A stretch of 37,798 nucleotides of DNA from Bacteroidota bacterium (GTDB taxonomy: Bacteria; Bacteroidota; Bacteroidia; Chitinophagales; Saprospiraceae), in NCBI GenBank assembly GCA_003648285.1, contig QMOR01000002.1, positions 1-37,798 of the forward strand. Direction: 5' to 3'. Shown here piece by piece: positions 27,704 to 37,529 of the stretch. Made by a program: the position numbers and the translations under genes. Under the pieces are notes generated by a model. The model ran no database searches. It saw only the letters and a program-made list of their open reading frames with translations, and was not told the DNA's origin. The first letter of the stretch is position 1; every line of letters begins with the position of its first letter.

Positions 27704-27725
27704 AGTGGCTAGGCAGTGGCTAGGC
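27704..27725. repeat. Perfect 11-bp tandem duplication
   Basis: AGTGGCTAGGC x2 (27704-27714, 27715-27725) between the TonB-C lipoprotein and MocA-like genes. Confidence 0.9.
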
Positions 27726-27752
27726 GTCATCAACATTATTCACTCTAAGTAA

Positions 27753-28325
27753 ATGCCAAACATACCCATACTCATCCTTGCCAGTGGTGCAGGAAGCAGG
27801 TTTCAGGGCATCAAACAGCTCCAGGATATTGATGGTGTGCCTATGATCAAGGGTGTCATCCATTCGGCGATGCGCGCACGTGGGGGAGAAGTCGTCGTTG
27901 TACTCGGAGCGCACAGGAAGGTGGTTGCACAAGCGATATCGGACATGCCTGTCACCACCGTCATCAATCAGAATTGGGAGATGGGGATGGCCGAAAGCAT
28001 TAAAGCGGGGGTAGAATGTGTGGAGGCACATTTCCCGAAAGTGAGAGCCATATTGATTACACTTGGCGATCAGCCGTATATCGACGCATCAGACTTTGAT
28101 AGACTGGTTGCACTTTATATTGAACATCCTGACAAGATAGTTAGCGCCAGATACAATGGCGTGTGTGGTGTGCCGGCCATATTTCCGGATACGCGATGGC
28201 AGGACCTCAAGAGCCTGTCAGGAGATTCCGGAGCCCGGGAGCTACTTCGTTCCAGGGATGATGTTTTGACGGTCGAAATGCCCGAGGCAGGTAGGGACGT
28301 GGATCGGCCTGAAGATCTGGTTTAG
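27753..28325 (+). CDS. MobA/MocA-like nucleotidyltransferase (molybdenum cofactor cytidylyltransferase-like)
   Basis: ILILASGAGSRFQGIKQLQDIDGVPMI; NWEMGMAESIKAGV; LGDQPYI; SGDSGARELL; VDRPEDL. Confidence 0.85.
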   Translation: MPNIPILILASGAGSRFQGIKQLQDIDGVPMIKGVIHSAMRARGGEVVVVLGAHRKVVAQAISDMPVTTVINQNWEMGMAESIKAGVECVEAHFPKVRAILITLGDQPYIDASDFDRLVALYIEHPDKIVSARYNGVCGVPAIFPDTRWQDLKSLSGDSGARELLRSRDDVLTVEMPEAGRDVDRPEDLV

Positions 28326-28564
28326 CCCATTTACTTATTTCTGTTCCTGCTCTGTTTGGTCAGATAACATAGTATCAGCCCATATTTGAGTACCTGTCAT
28401 GGTTCGGCTTCGCTCACCAGAAGTTCCTGAGCGATCCCACTAAAAGAGGGAGAGTCGAAGGATAAAGGATACAGGCAATAGGACATTCCCCCTATCAAAT
28501 TCACACTTCATAGATCGATTACGACAGTTCATCAAAAAAACTTTGGAAACTTTACGCGTGAATA

Positions 28565-28594
28565 TTGTTTCCTGAGTATACAATTGTAATTTTG
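28565..28594 (+). promoter_or_regulatory. Bacteroidota-type promoter (-33 TTG / -7 TAnnTTTG) for the efflux operon
   Basis: TTG at 28565-28567, a 19-nt gap, then TAATTTTG at 28587-28594, ending 5 nt before the TetR ATG at 28600. Confidence 0.5.
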
Positions 28595-28599
28595 CGCTT

Positions 28600-29205
28600 A
28601 TGTCAAGAGAGGAAGTACTAGAGGGAGCGAAGGAACTTTTCTTGCGATACGGCATTAAGAGCATCACCATGGATGACGTGGCAAGAGAAATGGGCATATC
28701 CAAAAAGACACTCTATCAGCATGTCAAGAACAAAACTGACCTGATAGAGCGGATCATTCATCAACACATTCACGATGAGAAAAAATGTCTGAGTGAATTG
28801 CCTGGCCAGGCACACGATGCGATCGAGCAGGTACTGATGATTGCACAGTATGTGGTCCAGATTTTAAGAGGGATGCGGCCAACTACGATGTTTGACCTGA
28901 AAAAATACTATCGCGAATGCTGGAACATGATGGAGGAGTTTCAGCATGAGTATATGTACGAAATGATTCGCGGCAATATTGAACAGGGAGTCAAAGAAGG
29001 CTTGTACAAGGATGACCTTGATGCTGACATTATCGCCAAACTCTATATTGGAAAAACCATGCTCCTGACTGATGAAAAATTATTTCCAGTAGGGGAATAT
29101 GATCGTGATAAGCTTTTTACTGAATTTATTCAATATCACCTGCGCGGAATTGTATCCGAGAAGGGAACGAAGCAGCTCGAAACCTACCAACCCGATTACC
29201 TATGA
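28600..29205 (+). CDS. TetR/AcrR family transcriptional regulator of efflux operon
   Basis: SREEVLEGAKELFLRYGIKSITMDDVAREMGISKKTLYQHVKNKTDLIERI; overlaps the next gene by 4 bp (ATGA). Confidence 0.93.
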   Translation: MSREEVLEGAKELFLRYGIKSITMDDVAREMGISKKTLYQHVKNKTDLIERIIHQHIHDEKKCLSELPGQAHDAIEQVLMIAQYVVQILRGMRPTTMFDLKKYYRECWNMMEEFQHEYMYEMIRGNIEQGVKEGLYKDDLDADIIAKLYIGKTMLLTDEKLFPVGEYDRDKLFTEFIQYHLRGIVSEKGTKQLETYQPDYL

Positions 29206-30524
29206 TCAAATATTTCATTACGCTGCTACTCGTCTTGCCGACGGTATTTGCTCAGGCGCAATGGCAGCTCTCGCTTGAGCAGACGATCGCTTATGCGATG
29301 GAAAATGCGGCCAATATCAAGCTGGAAAAGAAGGACATCGAAGATGCTGAGAGTCAGATCCTGGAGTTTAAGTCCATCGGTATTCCGAAACTTGACGCCA
29401 ACGTAGACTACGCTTATTTTCTAGCATTACCAACAATCCAGATACCGGATTTTAACGATCCATCAGGACCCACTATTCCGGCACAATTCGGTACCGATAA
29501 CAGACTTGATGCCGGCTTTTACCTCGATATGATGCTGTTTGATTTTTCATGGATACAGGGATTGCGTGCGCAGAAAATGTTCAGAGAGCTTGTTGTCAAG
29601 GAACTGGACGTCACCGAGTATCAGACACGGTCGACAATCACACGCGCATACATGGCCGTGTTGATCATGGAGCGGACGAATGAACTCATTGATAATAATA
29701 TCAGCAACATAGAAAAACTTCACAGGGAGACAGAAGCATTGTATGAAACGGGGTTTGCAGAGAAATTGGATGTTGACCGGCTTGTATTTTCACTGAGTAA
29801 TTTGAATGTGGAAAAAGAAAGGGCGCTACGGGCGATAGATATGAGCGAAAATCTTTTGAAGTTTCAAATGGGATTTCCCGTGATAGAAGAAATTGAGCTC
29901 ACAGATGAATTTGATATCATTGCTGACCAGCTTTCGGTAGAATCAATTGATCTGACGGGAGGTGTCGATTATCAGGCAAGGCCGGAATACAGAGCGCTGA
30001 CATTGCTCGAGGAATTAAACGAAACCAATGTCAAGGTAGTCAAGGCAGGGTATATGCCGAGTTTCAGGGGGCATGCATCATATGCGCAAACCTTGCAACG
30101 CGACGAATTGTTTGATGCAAATAGTTCGTCCTGGTTTCCAAGTAGTGTGCTGGGTGTATCAATGAATCTTCCAATTTTCGACGGTCTGGAACGGAAGGCT
30201 AAAATACAACGGGCAACAATCAATTCGGAAAAAGCATCAATACGCCGGTTGGATTTTGAAAATGCCATGGAAATGGAAGTGCGCAATGCGCGCATTGCAT
30301 ATATCAATGCGAGGGATGCATCTGTGTCGCGTTCTGATGCGATGGACCTCGCGCAATCAATATACGATGTCACACAAATTAAATACCGCGAAGGGGTAGG
30401 TTCGAGTGTCGAGCTGACCCAGGCGGAATCTGAACTATACACTGCACAAACAAATTATATCAATGCGCTCTATGAACTCATCGTCACCAAGACAGATTTG
30501 GACATCGCGCTTGGCAAAATGTAA
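29202..30524 (+). CDS. TolC-family outer membrane efflux protein
   Basis: Signal peptide; LSLEQTIAYAMENAANIKLEKKDIEDAESQILE; YREGVGSSVELTQAESELYTAQTNYINALYELIVTKTDLDIALGKM. Confidence 0.93.
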   Translation: MIKYFITLLLVLPTVFAQAQWQLSLEQTIAYAMENAANIKLEKKDIEDAESQILEFKSIGIPKLDANVDYAYFLALPTIQIPDFNDPSGPTIPAQFGTDNRLDAGFYLDMMLFDFSWIQGLRAQKMFRELVVKELDVTEYQTRSTITRAYMAVLIMERTNELIDNNISNIEKLHRETEALYETGFAEKLDVDRLVFSLSNLNVEKERALRAIDMSENLLKFQMGFPVIEEIELTDEFDIIADQLSVESIDLTGGVDYQARPEYRALTLLEELNETNVKVVKAGYMPSFRGHASYAQTLQRDELFDANSSSWFPSSVLGVSMNLPIFDGLERKAKIQRATINSEKASIRRLDFENAMEMEVRNARIAYINARDASVSRSDAMDLAQSIYDVTQIKYREGVGSSVELTQAESELYTAQTNYINALYELIVTKTDLDIALGKM

Positions 30525-30528
30525 ACAC

Positions 30529-31710
30529 ATGACCACAAGAATAAGCCTTGTAATAATTGCCTTGGTTCTGCTCGGTTGTAGTGCCCGTCCGATTCAGGAC
30601 GAGGGCGCTTTACCTACTGATCTGTCCGGGTTGAAAGCCATGAGAAAGGACAAAAGGAATGAGATCAAGATGCTTCAAAACGACCTGAAAGAGATTGAAG
30701 CAAAGATCACGGATTTAGAACCGAATCGCCTGGACAAGAAGCGCCTTGTAACAACAATTGAGGTAGTGCGTAGTGACTTTAGGCGCTATGCTACGATCCA
30801 GGGGGCAATTGCATCAAAGAATCTCGTGACAGTTTCGAGTGAAGTTCCGGGTCGCCTTACTTCGGTTACGGTCGATGAAGGGCATCCAGTTAAGCGTGGT
30901 CAACTCATCGCTTCGGTGGATTTAGAGTCATTGAAGAAACAGCGTCAGGAACTCGAGACGCAATTGGAATTGGCTCGTGATATTTTCGAGAGGCAGGAGC
31001 GGCTTTGGAAGCAGCAAATAGGCTCAGAAGTGCAATACCTCCAGGCAAAAAACGGTGTGGACAGATTAGAAAGGAGTATCGAAACCATCGATTATTCGTT
31101 AACCAAATCAAATATTTACGCACCAATAACGGGTGTCGTGGATATCGTAAATCTCAAGACCGGTGAAATGGCACAACCAGGCATGCCAATCATCATGATT
31201 CTTGACACGAGGAATATCATGGTAGTGGCTGATGTTCCCGAAAACTACCTCGGTAAAATAAAGAAGGGTGATATTGTCAAAATTCATTTTCCCGCACTCG
31301 ATCAGGATATCGAAGCGCCGGTCACGTTAATTGGCAGAAAGATCCATCCTGCAAACAGAACATTTAAAATTGAGATTGACCTGCCGAATAAAAGTGGATT
31401 GCTTAAACCCAATTTGCTTTCTGAGGTGCAGATCAATGACTATGTCGAACCTGATGTGATTGTGATTTCACAGGAATTGATTCAACAGGAAGTAGGAGGT
31501 CGCGATTTTGTGATATTGGCTGAGTCTGATGATGAAGGTAGCCATGCAAAGAAAATTTATATAGAAACTGGTCAAAGTTACGAAGGAGCTGTTGTGGTGG
31601 CGACCGGACTTAAAGCAGGGGATGTATTGGTAGTAGAGGGTGCGCGAGGGATTGCTGACCTTGAAAGTATTCAAATCCTTAATCCGGAAACTGCGACCGA
31701 TGACAAATAA
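30529..31710 (+). CDS. RND efflux periplasmic adaptor (HlyD/MFP family) lipoprotein
   Basis: SPII signal MTTRISLVIIALVLLGC; SEVPGRLTSVTVDEGHPVKRGQLIASVD; coiled-coil; NIYAPITGVVDIVNLKTGEMAQPGMPIIMI. Confidence 0.93.
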   Translation: MTTRISLVIIALVLLGCSARPIQDEGALPTDLSGLKAMRKDKRNEIKMLQNDLKEIEAKITDLEPNRLDKKRLVTTIEVVRSDFRRYATIQGAIASKNLVTVSSEVPGRLTSVTVDEGHPVKRGQLIASVDLESLKKQRQELETQLELARDIFERQERLWKQQIGSEVQYLQAKNGVDRLERSIETIDYSLTKSNIYAPITGVVDIVNLKTGEMAQPGMPIIMILDTRNIMVVADVPENYLGKIKKGDIVKIHFPALDQDIEAPVTLIGRKIHPANRTFKIEIDLPNKSGLLKPNLLSEVQINDYVEPDVIVISQELIQQEVGGRDFVILAESDDEGSHAKKIYIETGQSYEGAVVVATGLKAGDVLVVEGARGIADLESIQILNPETATDDK

Positions 31711-34700
31711 AATAAAAGAGGGGATACGCAATTTTGGCCTTACTTCTCTTGCCGTCGATAATGCGACGAGTGTTTTCCTGATGACGTTTATGATCATGAT
31801 CTTTGGAATCATGTCATATGACCAGATGCCAAAGGAGCAGTACCCGGAAGCAGCCTTTCCCACTGTATTTATCAACACACCGTACTTTGGAAATTCGGCA
31901 AAGGATATCGAGAGTCTTGTCACGAAACCCATTGAAAAAGAATTGCAGAGTATTGAAGGGGTAGAGGATATCAGTTCCACATCAATTCAGGATTACTCAG
32001 TCATCACTGCCGAATTCGGAACTGACATGGACATGGATGACGTCATCAGGAAGGTGAAAGATGCCGTTGATAATGCAAAAAAAGAGCTTCCTAACGACCT
32101 GGATGACGACCCGATGGTCGTGGAGGTAAATGCTTCCGAATTTCCAATCATGACGATCAATATGTCAGGGGATTTTGGCATGGACGAACTCAGAGAATAT
32201 GCTGAGTACATGGAAGATGAGATAGAGGATATGGATGAGATATCCAAAGTCGTGATCAAGGGTGTACTGGAGCGCGAGGTGAAGATAGATATTGACATGA
32301 TCAAAATGATGTCCCTGAAAGTGTCATTTGAGGACATCGAGAATGCGATTTCTGCCGAGAATATAACGATGTCAGCAGGTGAGATTGTCAGGAATGATTT
32401 CCGACGCGCCATACGTGTTGTAGGTGAGTTTGAGACGATGGAGGATATCGAAAATGTCATTGTCAAAAGTGAAAACCAGCGTCCGATTTTCCTGCGGGAT
32501 ATTGGTAAAGTCACGTATGGTTTCAAGGACAGAACCAGTATTGCGCGTTCTGACGGCTTTCCGGTTGCATCGCTTGACGTGATTAAACGATCGGGAGAGA
32601 ACCTCCTGAATGCTTCCGATAAAATAAAACTGGTCATCGAAGAGGCAGAGAAAAATGTACTGCCTTCTGATATGAAAATCACCATCTTCAATGATCAAAG
32701 TATCAATACACGAAATCAGGTCAATAACCTGGAGAACAGCATTATTTCAGGCGTCATACTTGTCGTGATTGTATTGCTTTTCTTCCTTGGCTTGCGTAAT
32801 GCCGTGTTTGTGGGAATGGCAATACCGCTGTCAATGCTGACCGGTATTATTGTATTGCATGCAACTGGCACTACGATGAACCTTGTCGTATTATTCGGAT
32901 TAATATTGGCGCTGGGCATGCTCGTTGACAATGGGATCGTAGTCGTAGAGAATGTCTACCGGTATATGCAGAATGGGAAGTCCGGGGATGTTTCTGCAAA
33001 ACAGGGCACTGGTGAAGTGGCCTGGCCAATTATTGCATCGACAGCAACAACGCTTGCTGCATTTCTTCCTCTCGCATTCTGGCCCGGCATAATGGGGGAG
33101 TTCATGCTATACTTGCCTCTGACGTTAATTATCGTATTGTCTTCCTCACTGTTTGTCGCACTGGTGATTAATCCTGTGTTTACAGCAAAGCTGATGAAGG
33201 TCGATAAGTTTAAAGAGGATAAGGCAGTTCGGAAACGCAAGCGTCGCAATGTGTTGTTAGGCGTGCTCATGATGCTCGTTGTAGCATTAGTGGGGCATCT
33301 GACGAAAATCTATGCGATGCGGAATTTATTGGTATTGGTGGCCATCATTACACTCATAAATACTTTCGTTCTGCGTGGGGCTTCTATCTACTTCCAGAAG
33401 AATATCATGGTGGCTCTTGAACGGGCATACGACCGATTCGTACGAATGGCTTTGCATAAATTATTTCCTGTGGCGACGTTCGCAGGTACAATTGGATTAT
33501 TGTTTTTTGCGATATGGTTGCTGTCGGTAAAAATGCCCAAAGTGGAGTTTTTCCCGAACATCGATGCTATTTATATCAATGCATTTGTCGAGTTGCCTAT
33601 TGGCAAAGACATAGAAGCGACAAATGCTATCATGCTTAAAATGGAGGAGCGCGTCACGGAAGCGATGGCCCCCTACGAAAGTATTATTGAGTCTATTTTG
33701 TCACAGATTGGGGCGAATACTGCAGATCCAAATACGCCTCCGGAGCCTGGTGTGACTCCACACAAGGCGAGGCTTACTGTTGCATTTGTTCCAACCGAAG
33801 ACCGGGATGGTGTGTCAACCCGTGATGCCCTGGATGATTTGCGTGAAGCAGTATTGGGTGTATATCCCGGTGTGCAGGTCGTGGTCGATCAGAATGCGTC
33901 CGGACCACCCGCAGGAAAGCCAGTAAATCTTGAATTGTCAGGCGAGAGCATCGATGTGCTGGCGATTGAATCAGAAAAGCTGATCTCGTATTTGAACAGC
34001 TATGGGATCCCGGGTATTGAACAACTTCAGGCAGACGTGAAAAACGGGAAGCCGGAATTAATTATCAATATCGACAGGGATGCTGCAAGAAGATACCAGC
34101 TGTCCACATATAGTATCGCTAATGCCATTCGAACTTCTGTCTTCGGAAAAGAAGTCTCAAAGTTTAAAGTGGGAGATGATGAGTATCCAATTCAACTTAG
34201 GCTGGACCCGCGATACCGGCATAATGTAACAGATTTGCTCAATCAAAAAGTGACATTTCGCAATCAGTCAACAGGGAAAATAATTCAGGTACCGATATCA
34301 GCGGTGGCAACGGTTACGAATACTTCGACGTACAGTGCAGTCAAACGTAAAAATTCGGATCGGGTCATCACGATATTTTCAAATGTACTCGAGGGGTACA
34401 ATGCAAATGAAATTGTAGCCCAATTGCGGGATGCCATGACTGAATATGATTTGCCGGTTGGATACAATTATGAGTTTACGGGGGAGCAAGAGCAGCAGGC
34501 TGAGGACATGGCGTTTCTGGCAAATGCATTTCTGATTGCCTTATTTTTAATTTTTATCATCCTCGTTTCTCAATTTAATTCACTGACGTCGCCATTCATT
34601 ATTATGATTTCTGTGCTGTTCAGCACGATAGGGGTGTTTCTTGGATATGCCTTGACTGGTATGACGATATCCGTCATATTTACGGGTGTTGGTCTGGTGT

Positions 34701-35155
34701 CGCTGGCAGGAGTTGTCGTGAATAATGCAATTGTACTCGTGGACTACATTAGTTTGCTCATTAAGAGAAAACGGTTGGAGAAGAATGTGAAAAGTATGTT
34801 TGACCTGACAAAAGATGAGGTAAAGAACGCTATTATAGATGCCGGATCTACAAGATTACGACCGGTCCTTTTAACAGCTATCACAACTATTCTTGGATTG
34901 ATACCGCTGGCTATAGGATTCAATTTTAATTTCTTCACCTTTATTAGTGATCTTGATCCACAGTATTTTGTGGGTGGCGATAATAGTGCAATGTGGGGTC
35001 CAATGGCCTGGACTGTTATTTATGGCCTTGTATTTGCTACATTTTTGACGCTGATAGTTGTGCCGGTCATGTACTGGTTGGCATATCGGGGAAAGCTCGT
35101 TTTACGTCAGTTACTTTCGGGAAAAAAGGAGAATAGTATAACTCCTGCAACATAA
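31700..35155 (+). CDS. RND efflux inner-membrane transporter (AcrB/HAE1-like)
   Basis: Start Met at 31700 (MTNKIKEG), 11-bp overlap with the MFP gene; about 1151 aa; ILALGMLVDNGIVVVENVYRYMQNG; GVGLVSLAGVVVNNAIVLVDYI; RLRPVLLTAITTILGLIPLAIG. Confidence 0.95.
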   Translation: MTNKIKEGIRNFGLTSLAVDNATSVFLMTFMIMIFGIMSYDQMPKEQYPEAAFPTVFINTPYFGNSAKDIESLVTKPIEKELQSIEGVEDISSTSIQDYSVITAEFGTDMDMDDVIRKVKDAVDNAKKELPNDLDDDPMVVEVNASEFPIMTINMSGDFGMDELREYAEYMEDEIEDMDEISKVVIKGVLEREVKIDIDMIKMMSLKVSFEDIENAISAENITMSAGEIVRNDFRRAIRVVGEFETMEDIENVIVKSENQRPIFLRDIGKVTYGFKDRTSIARSDGFPVASLDVIKRSGENLLNASDKIKLVIEEAEKNVLPSDMKITIFNDQSINTRNQVNNLENSIISGVILVVIVLLFFLGLRNAVFVGMAIPLSMLTGIIVLHATGTTMNLVVLFGLILALGMLVDNGIVVVENVYRYMQNGKSGDVSAKQGTGEVAWPIIASTATTLAAFLPLAFWPGIMGEFMLYLPLTLIIVLSSSLFVALVINPVFTAKLMKVDKFKEDKAVRKRKRRNVLLGVLMMLVVALVGHLTKIYAMRNLLVLVAIITLINTFVLRGASIYFQKNIMVALERAYDRFVRMALHKLFPVATFAGTIGLLFFAIWLLSVKMPKVEFFPNIDAIYINAFVELPIGKDIEATNAIMLKMEERVTEAMAPYESIIESILSQIGANTADPNTPPEPGVTPHKARLTVAFVPTEDRDGVSTRDALDDLREAVLGVYPGVQVVVDQNASGPPAGKPVNLELSGESIDVLAIESEKLISYLNSYGIPGIEQLQADVKNGKPELIINIDRDAARRYQLSTYSIANAIRTSVFGKEVSKFKVGDDEYPIQLRLDPRYRHNVTDLLNQKVTFRNQSTGKIIQVPISAVATVTNTSTYSAVKRKNSDRVITIFSNVLEGYNANEIVAQLRDAMTEYDLPVGYNYEFTGEQEQQAEDMAFLANAFLIALFLIFIILVSQFNSLTSPFIIMISVLFSTIGVFLGYALTGMTISVIFTGVGLVSLAGVVVNNAIVLVDYISLLIKRKRLEKNVKSMFDLTKDEVKNAIIDAGSTRLRPVLLTAITTILGLIPLAIGFNFNFFTFISDLDPQYFVGGDNSAMWGPMAWTVIYGLVFATFLTLIVVPVMYWLAYRGKLVLRQLLSGKKENSITPAT

Positions 35156-35161
35156 TGATAC

Positions 35162-35800
35162 ATGATTAACCTGGATCACTTTCGAAAAGAATTCGACAAG
35201 GACAAGTTGGACAAGGGCAGTGTCAAGAAGGACCCATTTGCACAGTTTGATGTTTGGCATAAGGAGGTGATGCATGTCGATGCGGAGGGAGCGATCACGA
35301 TGACCTTATCGACCGTGGATTCTCTCGGTCAGCCTTCATCGCGGATCGTACTGCTACGCACGCTGGGAGAAGAGGGATTTGGCTTTTTTACGAATTTAAC
35401 GAGCCGCAAGGCGATTGAAATAGATGGGAATCGTCAGGCTTCGTTATTATTCTTTTGGAGGAATTTTCAACGCCAGGTCAGGATCGAAGGAGAACTGATC
35501 AGAATGCCTGTAGAAGTTGAAGACGAGTATTTTGCCGGTCGGCCAAGAGGCAGCCAGATAGGCGCTTGGAGCTCGCCACAGAGCGCCTCGATTCCCGATC
35601 GCAAGAGCCTTGAAAAGATGGTGCGCGAGTATACAGATCGCTTTGAGGGAAAGGATGTCCCACGTCCCAGCTACTGGGGTGGATTCATTCTTGATCCCAA
35701 AAGAGTAGAGTTTTGGCAGGGTCGCGAGAGCCGCTTACATGATCGCATCGTCTATAGCAAAGTCGACAATGGTTGGAAGATCGAGCGTCTGGCGCCTTGA
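35162..35800 (+). CDS. pdxH: Pyridoxamine 5'-phosphate oxidase
   Basis: DPFAQFDVWHKEV; PSSRIVLLRTLGEEGFGFFTNLTSRKA; RQVRIEGE; SQIGAWSSPQS; PSYWGGFILDPKRVEFWQGRESRLHDR. Confidence 0.96.
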   Translation: MINLDHFRKEFDKDKLDKGSVKKDPFAQFDVWHKEVMHVDAEGAITMTLSTVDSLGQPSSRIVLLRTLGEEGFGFFTNLTSRKAIEIDGNRQASLLFFWRNFQRQVRIEGELIRMPVEVEDEYFAGRPRGSQIGAWSSPQSASIPDRKSLEKMVREYTDRFEGKDVPRPSYWGGFILDPKRVEFWQGRESRLHDRIVYSKVDNGWKIERLAP

Positions 35801-35881
35801 CAAGGAGTAATTGGCCGGTTGTGGCAGGCGGTAGATTGTTGATGCTTCAAACGTCAAAAATCAAACGTGAAAGATCAAAGT

Positions 35882-36331
35882 TCAAATCCCCCCACAAGCT
35901 CCCTCCGAATCAGTCCGCGTCACACTCCATTCATTAAAATAGGCGACGTCATTTTCCGGGAGCTCCAGCTCCATGTAATTCTTCTTAAAAGCAATCCTTG
36001 CAATTTCCCAGCGAACGAGATTGACTCGTTTTAAAAATATCAGATGATCTATTTTATTATCGGTCAATTTATATCCCAAGTCTTTAAGGCGTGTACGGAC
36101 GTCATTTAAGTGCTTCTTTTTCAGGCACTGGGAGCAGTTCACATTTTTATTGACAACAAAAAATTCAATAACCGTCAATATGGCTGCGATGCCTACAATT
36201 GTATACCATTTGCCCAGGAAAGAACCCGGCCAGGCCTTGGAGCATGTTAAAATGAGTACTGCAAACACAATAAAATAAAGCGCAAAACGCAAGCAGGTAT
36301 ATTTCGTCAGATTCATCTTAGTGAACATCAT
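35882..36331 (-). CDS. Hypothetical membrane protein with CxxC motif
   Basis: Two predicted TM segments near the N-term, then NVNCSQCLKKK and a basic C-terminal domain; no family recognised. Confidence 0.6.
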   Translation of the reverse strand: MMFTKMNLTKYTCLRFALYFIVFAVLILTCSKAWPGSFLGKWYTIVGIAAILTVIEFFVVNKNVNCSQCLKKKHLNDVRTRLKDLGYKLTDNKIDHLIFLKRVNLVRWEIARIAFKKNYMELELPENDVAYFNEWSVTRTDSEGACGGI

Positions 36332-36372
36332 CCTGAAACTATATTTGCCTGCTTCGTTCTCACCCCATTATT

Positions 36373-36786
36373 CTAGCAATATTCGTCAAATGCAGCCGCG
36401 AGATTTTCAGCAATCATGCCAGCACTGCGACCCTCAATATGATGGCGCTCGAGGAAGTGTACAAGTTTTCCTTCTTTAAAAAGGGCAATTGAAGGCGAAG
36501 ACGGAGGATAGGGGAGCAAATAGTCTCTTACGCGTGCAGTTGCGTCTCCATCTACACCGGCAAATACAGTGTACAAATTGTCCGGGCGTTTGTCATTCTG
36601 CAAAGCGATTTTTGCTCCCGGACGGGCATTCGCTGCAGCACAACCGCATACGGAATTAACCACCAACAAGAAGGTGCCATCCTTCGCCTCCATAATATTA
36701 TCTACATCTGCCGATGACCTTAGACTATTAAATCCGTGGTCAGTAAGGTCACGGCTCATTGGCACTGTCAGTTGCTCTGGATACAT
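36373..36786 (-). CDS. BrxA/BrxB-family bacilliredoxin
   Basis: MYPEQLTVPMSRDLTDHGFNSLRSSADVD; LLVVNSVCGCAAANARPGA (CGC motif); SPSIALFKEGKLVHFLERHHIEGRSA. Confidence 0.93.
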   Translation of the reverse strand: MYPEQLTVPMSRDLTDHGFNSLRSSADVDNIMEAKDGTFLLVVNSVCGCAAANARPGAKIALQNDKRPDNLYTVFAGVDGDATARVRDYLLPYPPSSPSIALFKEGKLVHFLERHHIEGRSAGMIAENLAAAFDEYC

Positions 36787-36923
36787 ATACTTTTAAATTT
36801 TGTCTCGTTTATGAATGTGTAATGATAGTGTGCAAAGATAGAACATCAAATGGACACGAATGTTTCTGGGAATTAAGAACCGGGTACAAGATGGAGTGAG
36901 GACTCCGCAGCGCGCATCCCGAT

Positions 36924-37529
36924 TCACGCATCAGAAGCCCGCAAGGCTTCCAGATCCCCCTCATCATCCACATCCCGCAGTGTAATTCCGAGTCCGAAGT
37001 TCAATCCGGCTTCAAGCAATCGGCTAAGCGTTTGATGCAGCACGTGCTCTGTACTCCAGTCCACATTTTCAAAAATTCCGGGGACAGGTTGAGTGGCACC
37101 CACAAGGTAGTAGCCACCGTCAAGGGCAGGGCCGATGAAAACATCAGTATCCATGAGTGATTTGATTGCCGCATTGAGAATCTCCGTGGTCAGTTCGCTG
37201 CAGTCCGAACCGATCAGGATGGCACGCTTGTATGTGTTTAAGGCGTCGGAAAGGGCATTGTGCATACATGCTCCGAGATCACCACCAACTTGTACGCACC
37301 GATGTGCTTTAAGTGAAGACCAGGTGTCACTTTCCGGAACGAAATCACTATAGCAGATTACCAGATGTGCATCCGTATTCGAAGCCTCCGTCATCGTGTG
37401 ACCGAGCAATTGCAAATACACTTCAAGAGCCCGTTGATCGCCAATTGTAGCGGCGAGACGTGTTTTTACCTTGCCGATCACAGGGTTTTTAACAAATACG
37501 ATGAGGGCGCTGTCGTTATTGTCCGTCAT
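36924..37529 (-). CDS. DUF2064 / TIGR04282-like glycosyltransferase-fold protein
   Basis: LIVFVKNPVIGKVKTRLAATIGDQRAL; GGDLGACMHNAL; AILIGSDCSELT; IGPALDGGYYLVG. Confidence 0.88.
   Translation of the reverse strand: MTDNNDSALIVFVKNPVIGKVKTRLAATIGDQRALEVYLQLLGHTMTEASNTDAHLVICYSDFVPESDTWSSLKAHRCVQVGGDLGACMHNALSDALNTYKRAILIGSDCSELTTEILNAAIKSLMDTDVFIGPALDGGYYLVGATQPVPGIFENVDWSTEHVLHQTLSRLLEAGLNFGLGITLRDVDDEGDLEALRASDA

Noticed and set aside
9513-27725. CRISPR array or phage/transposon repeats
   Set aside because: The tandem repeats are short, of unrelated sequence, without regular spacers, cas genes, transposase or terminal inverted repeats.
29972-30442. 156-aa minus-strand ORF
   Set aside because: Antisense shadow of the TolC gene with no recognisable motifs.
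31993-32691. 232-aa minus-strand ORF
   Set aside because: Ser/Ile-rich shadow ORF antisense to the RND transporter; no domain signature.
35840-35885. TCAAACGTCAAAAATCAAACGTGAAAGATCAAAGTTCAAAT motif
   Set aside because: Degenerate A/T-rich repetition in a short intergenic gap; too imprecise to call a defined element.
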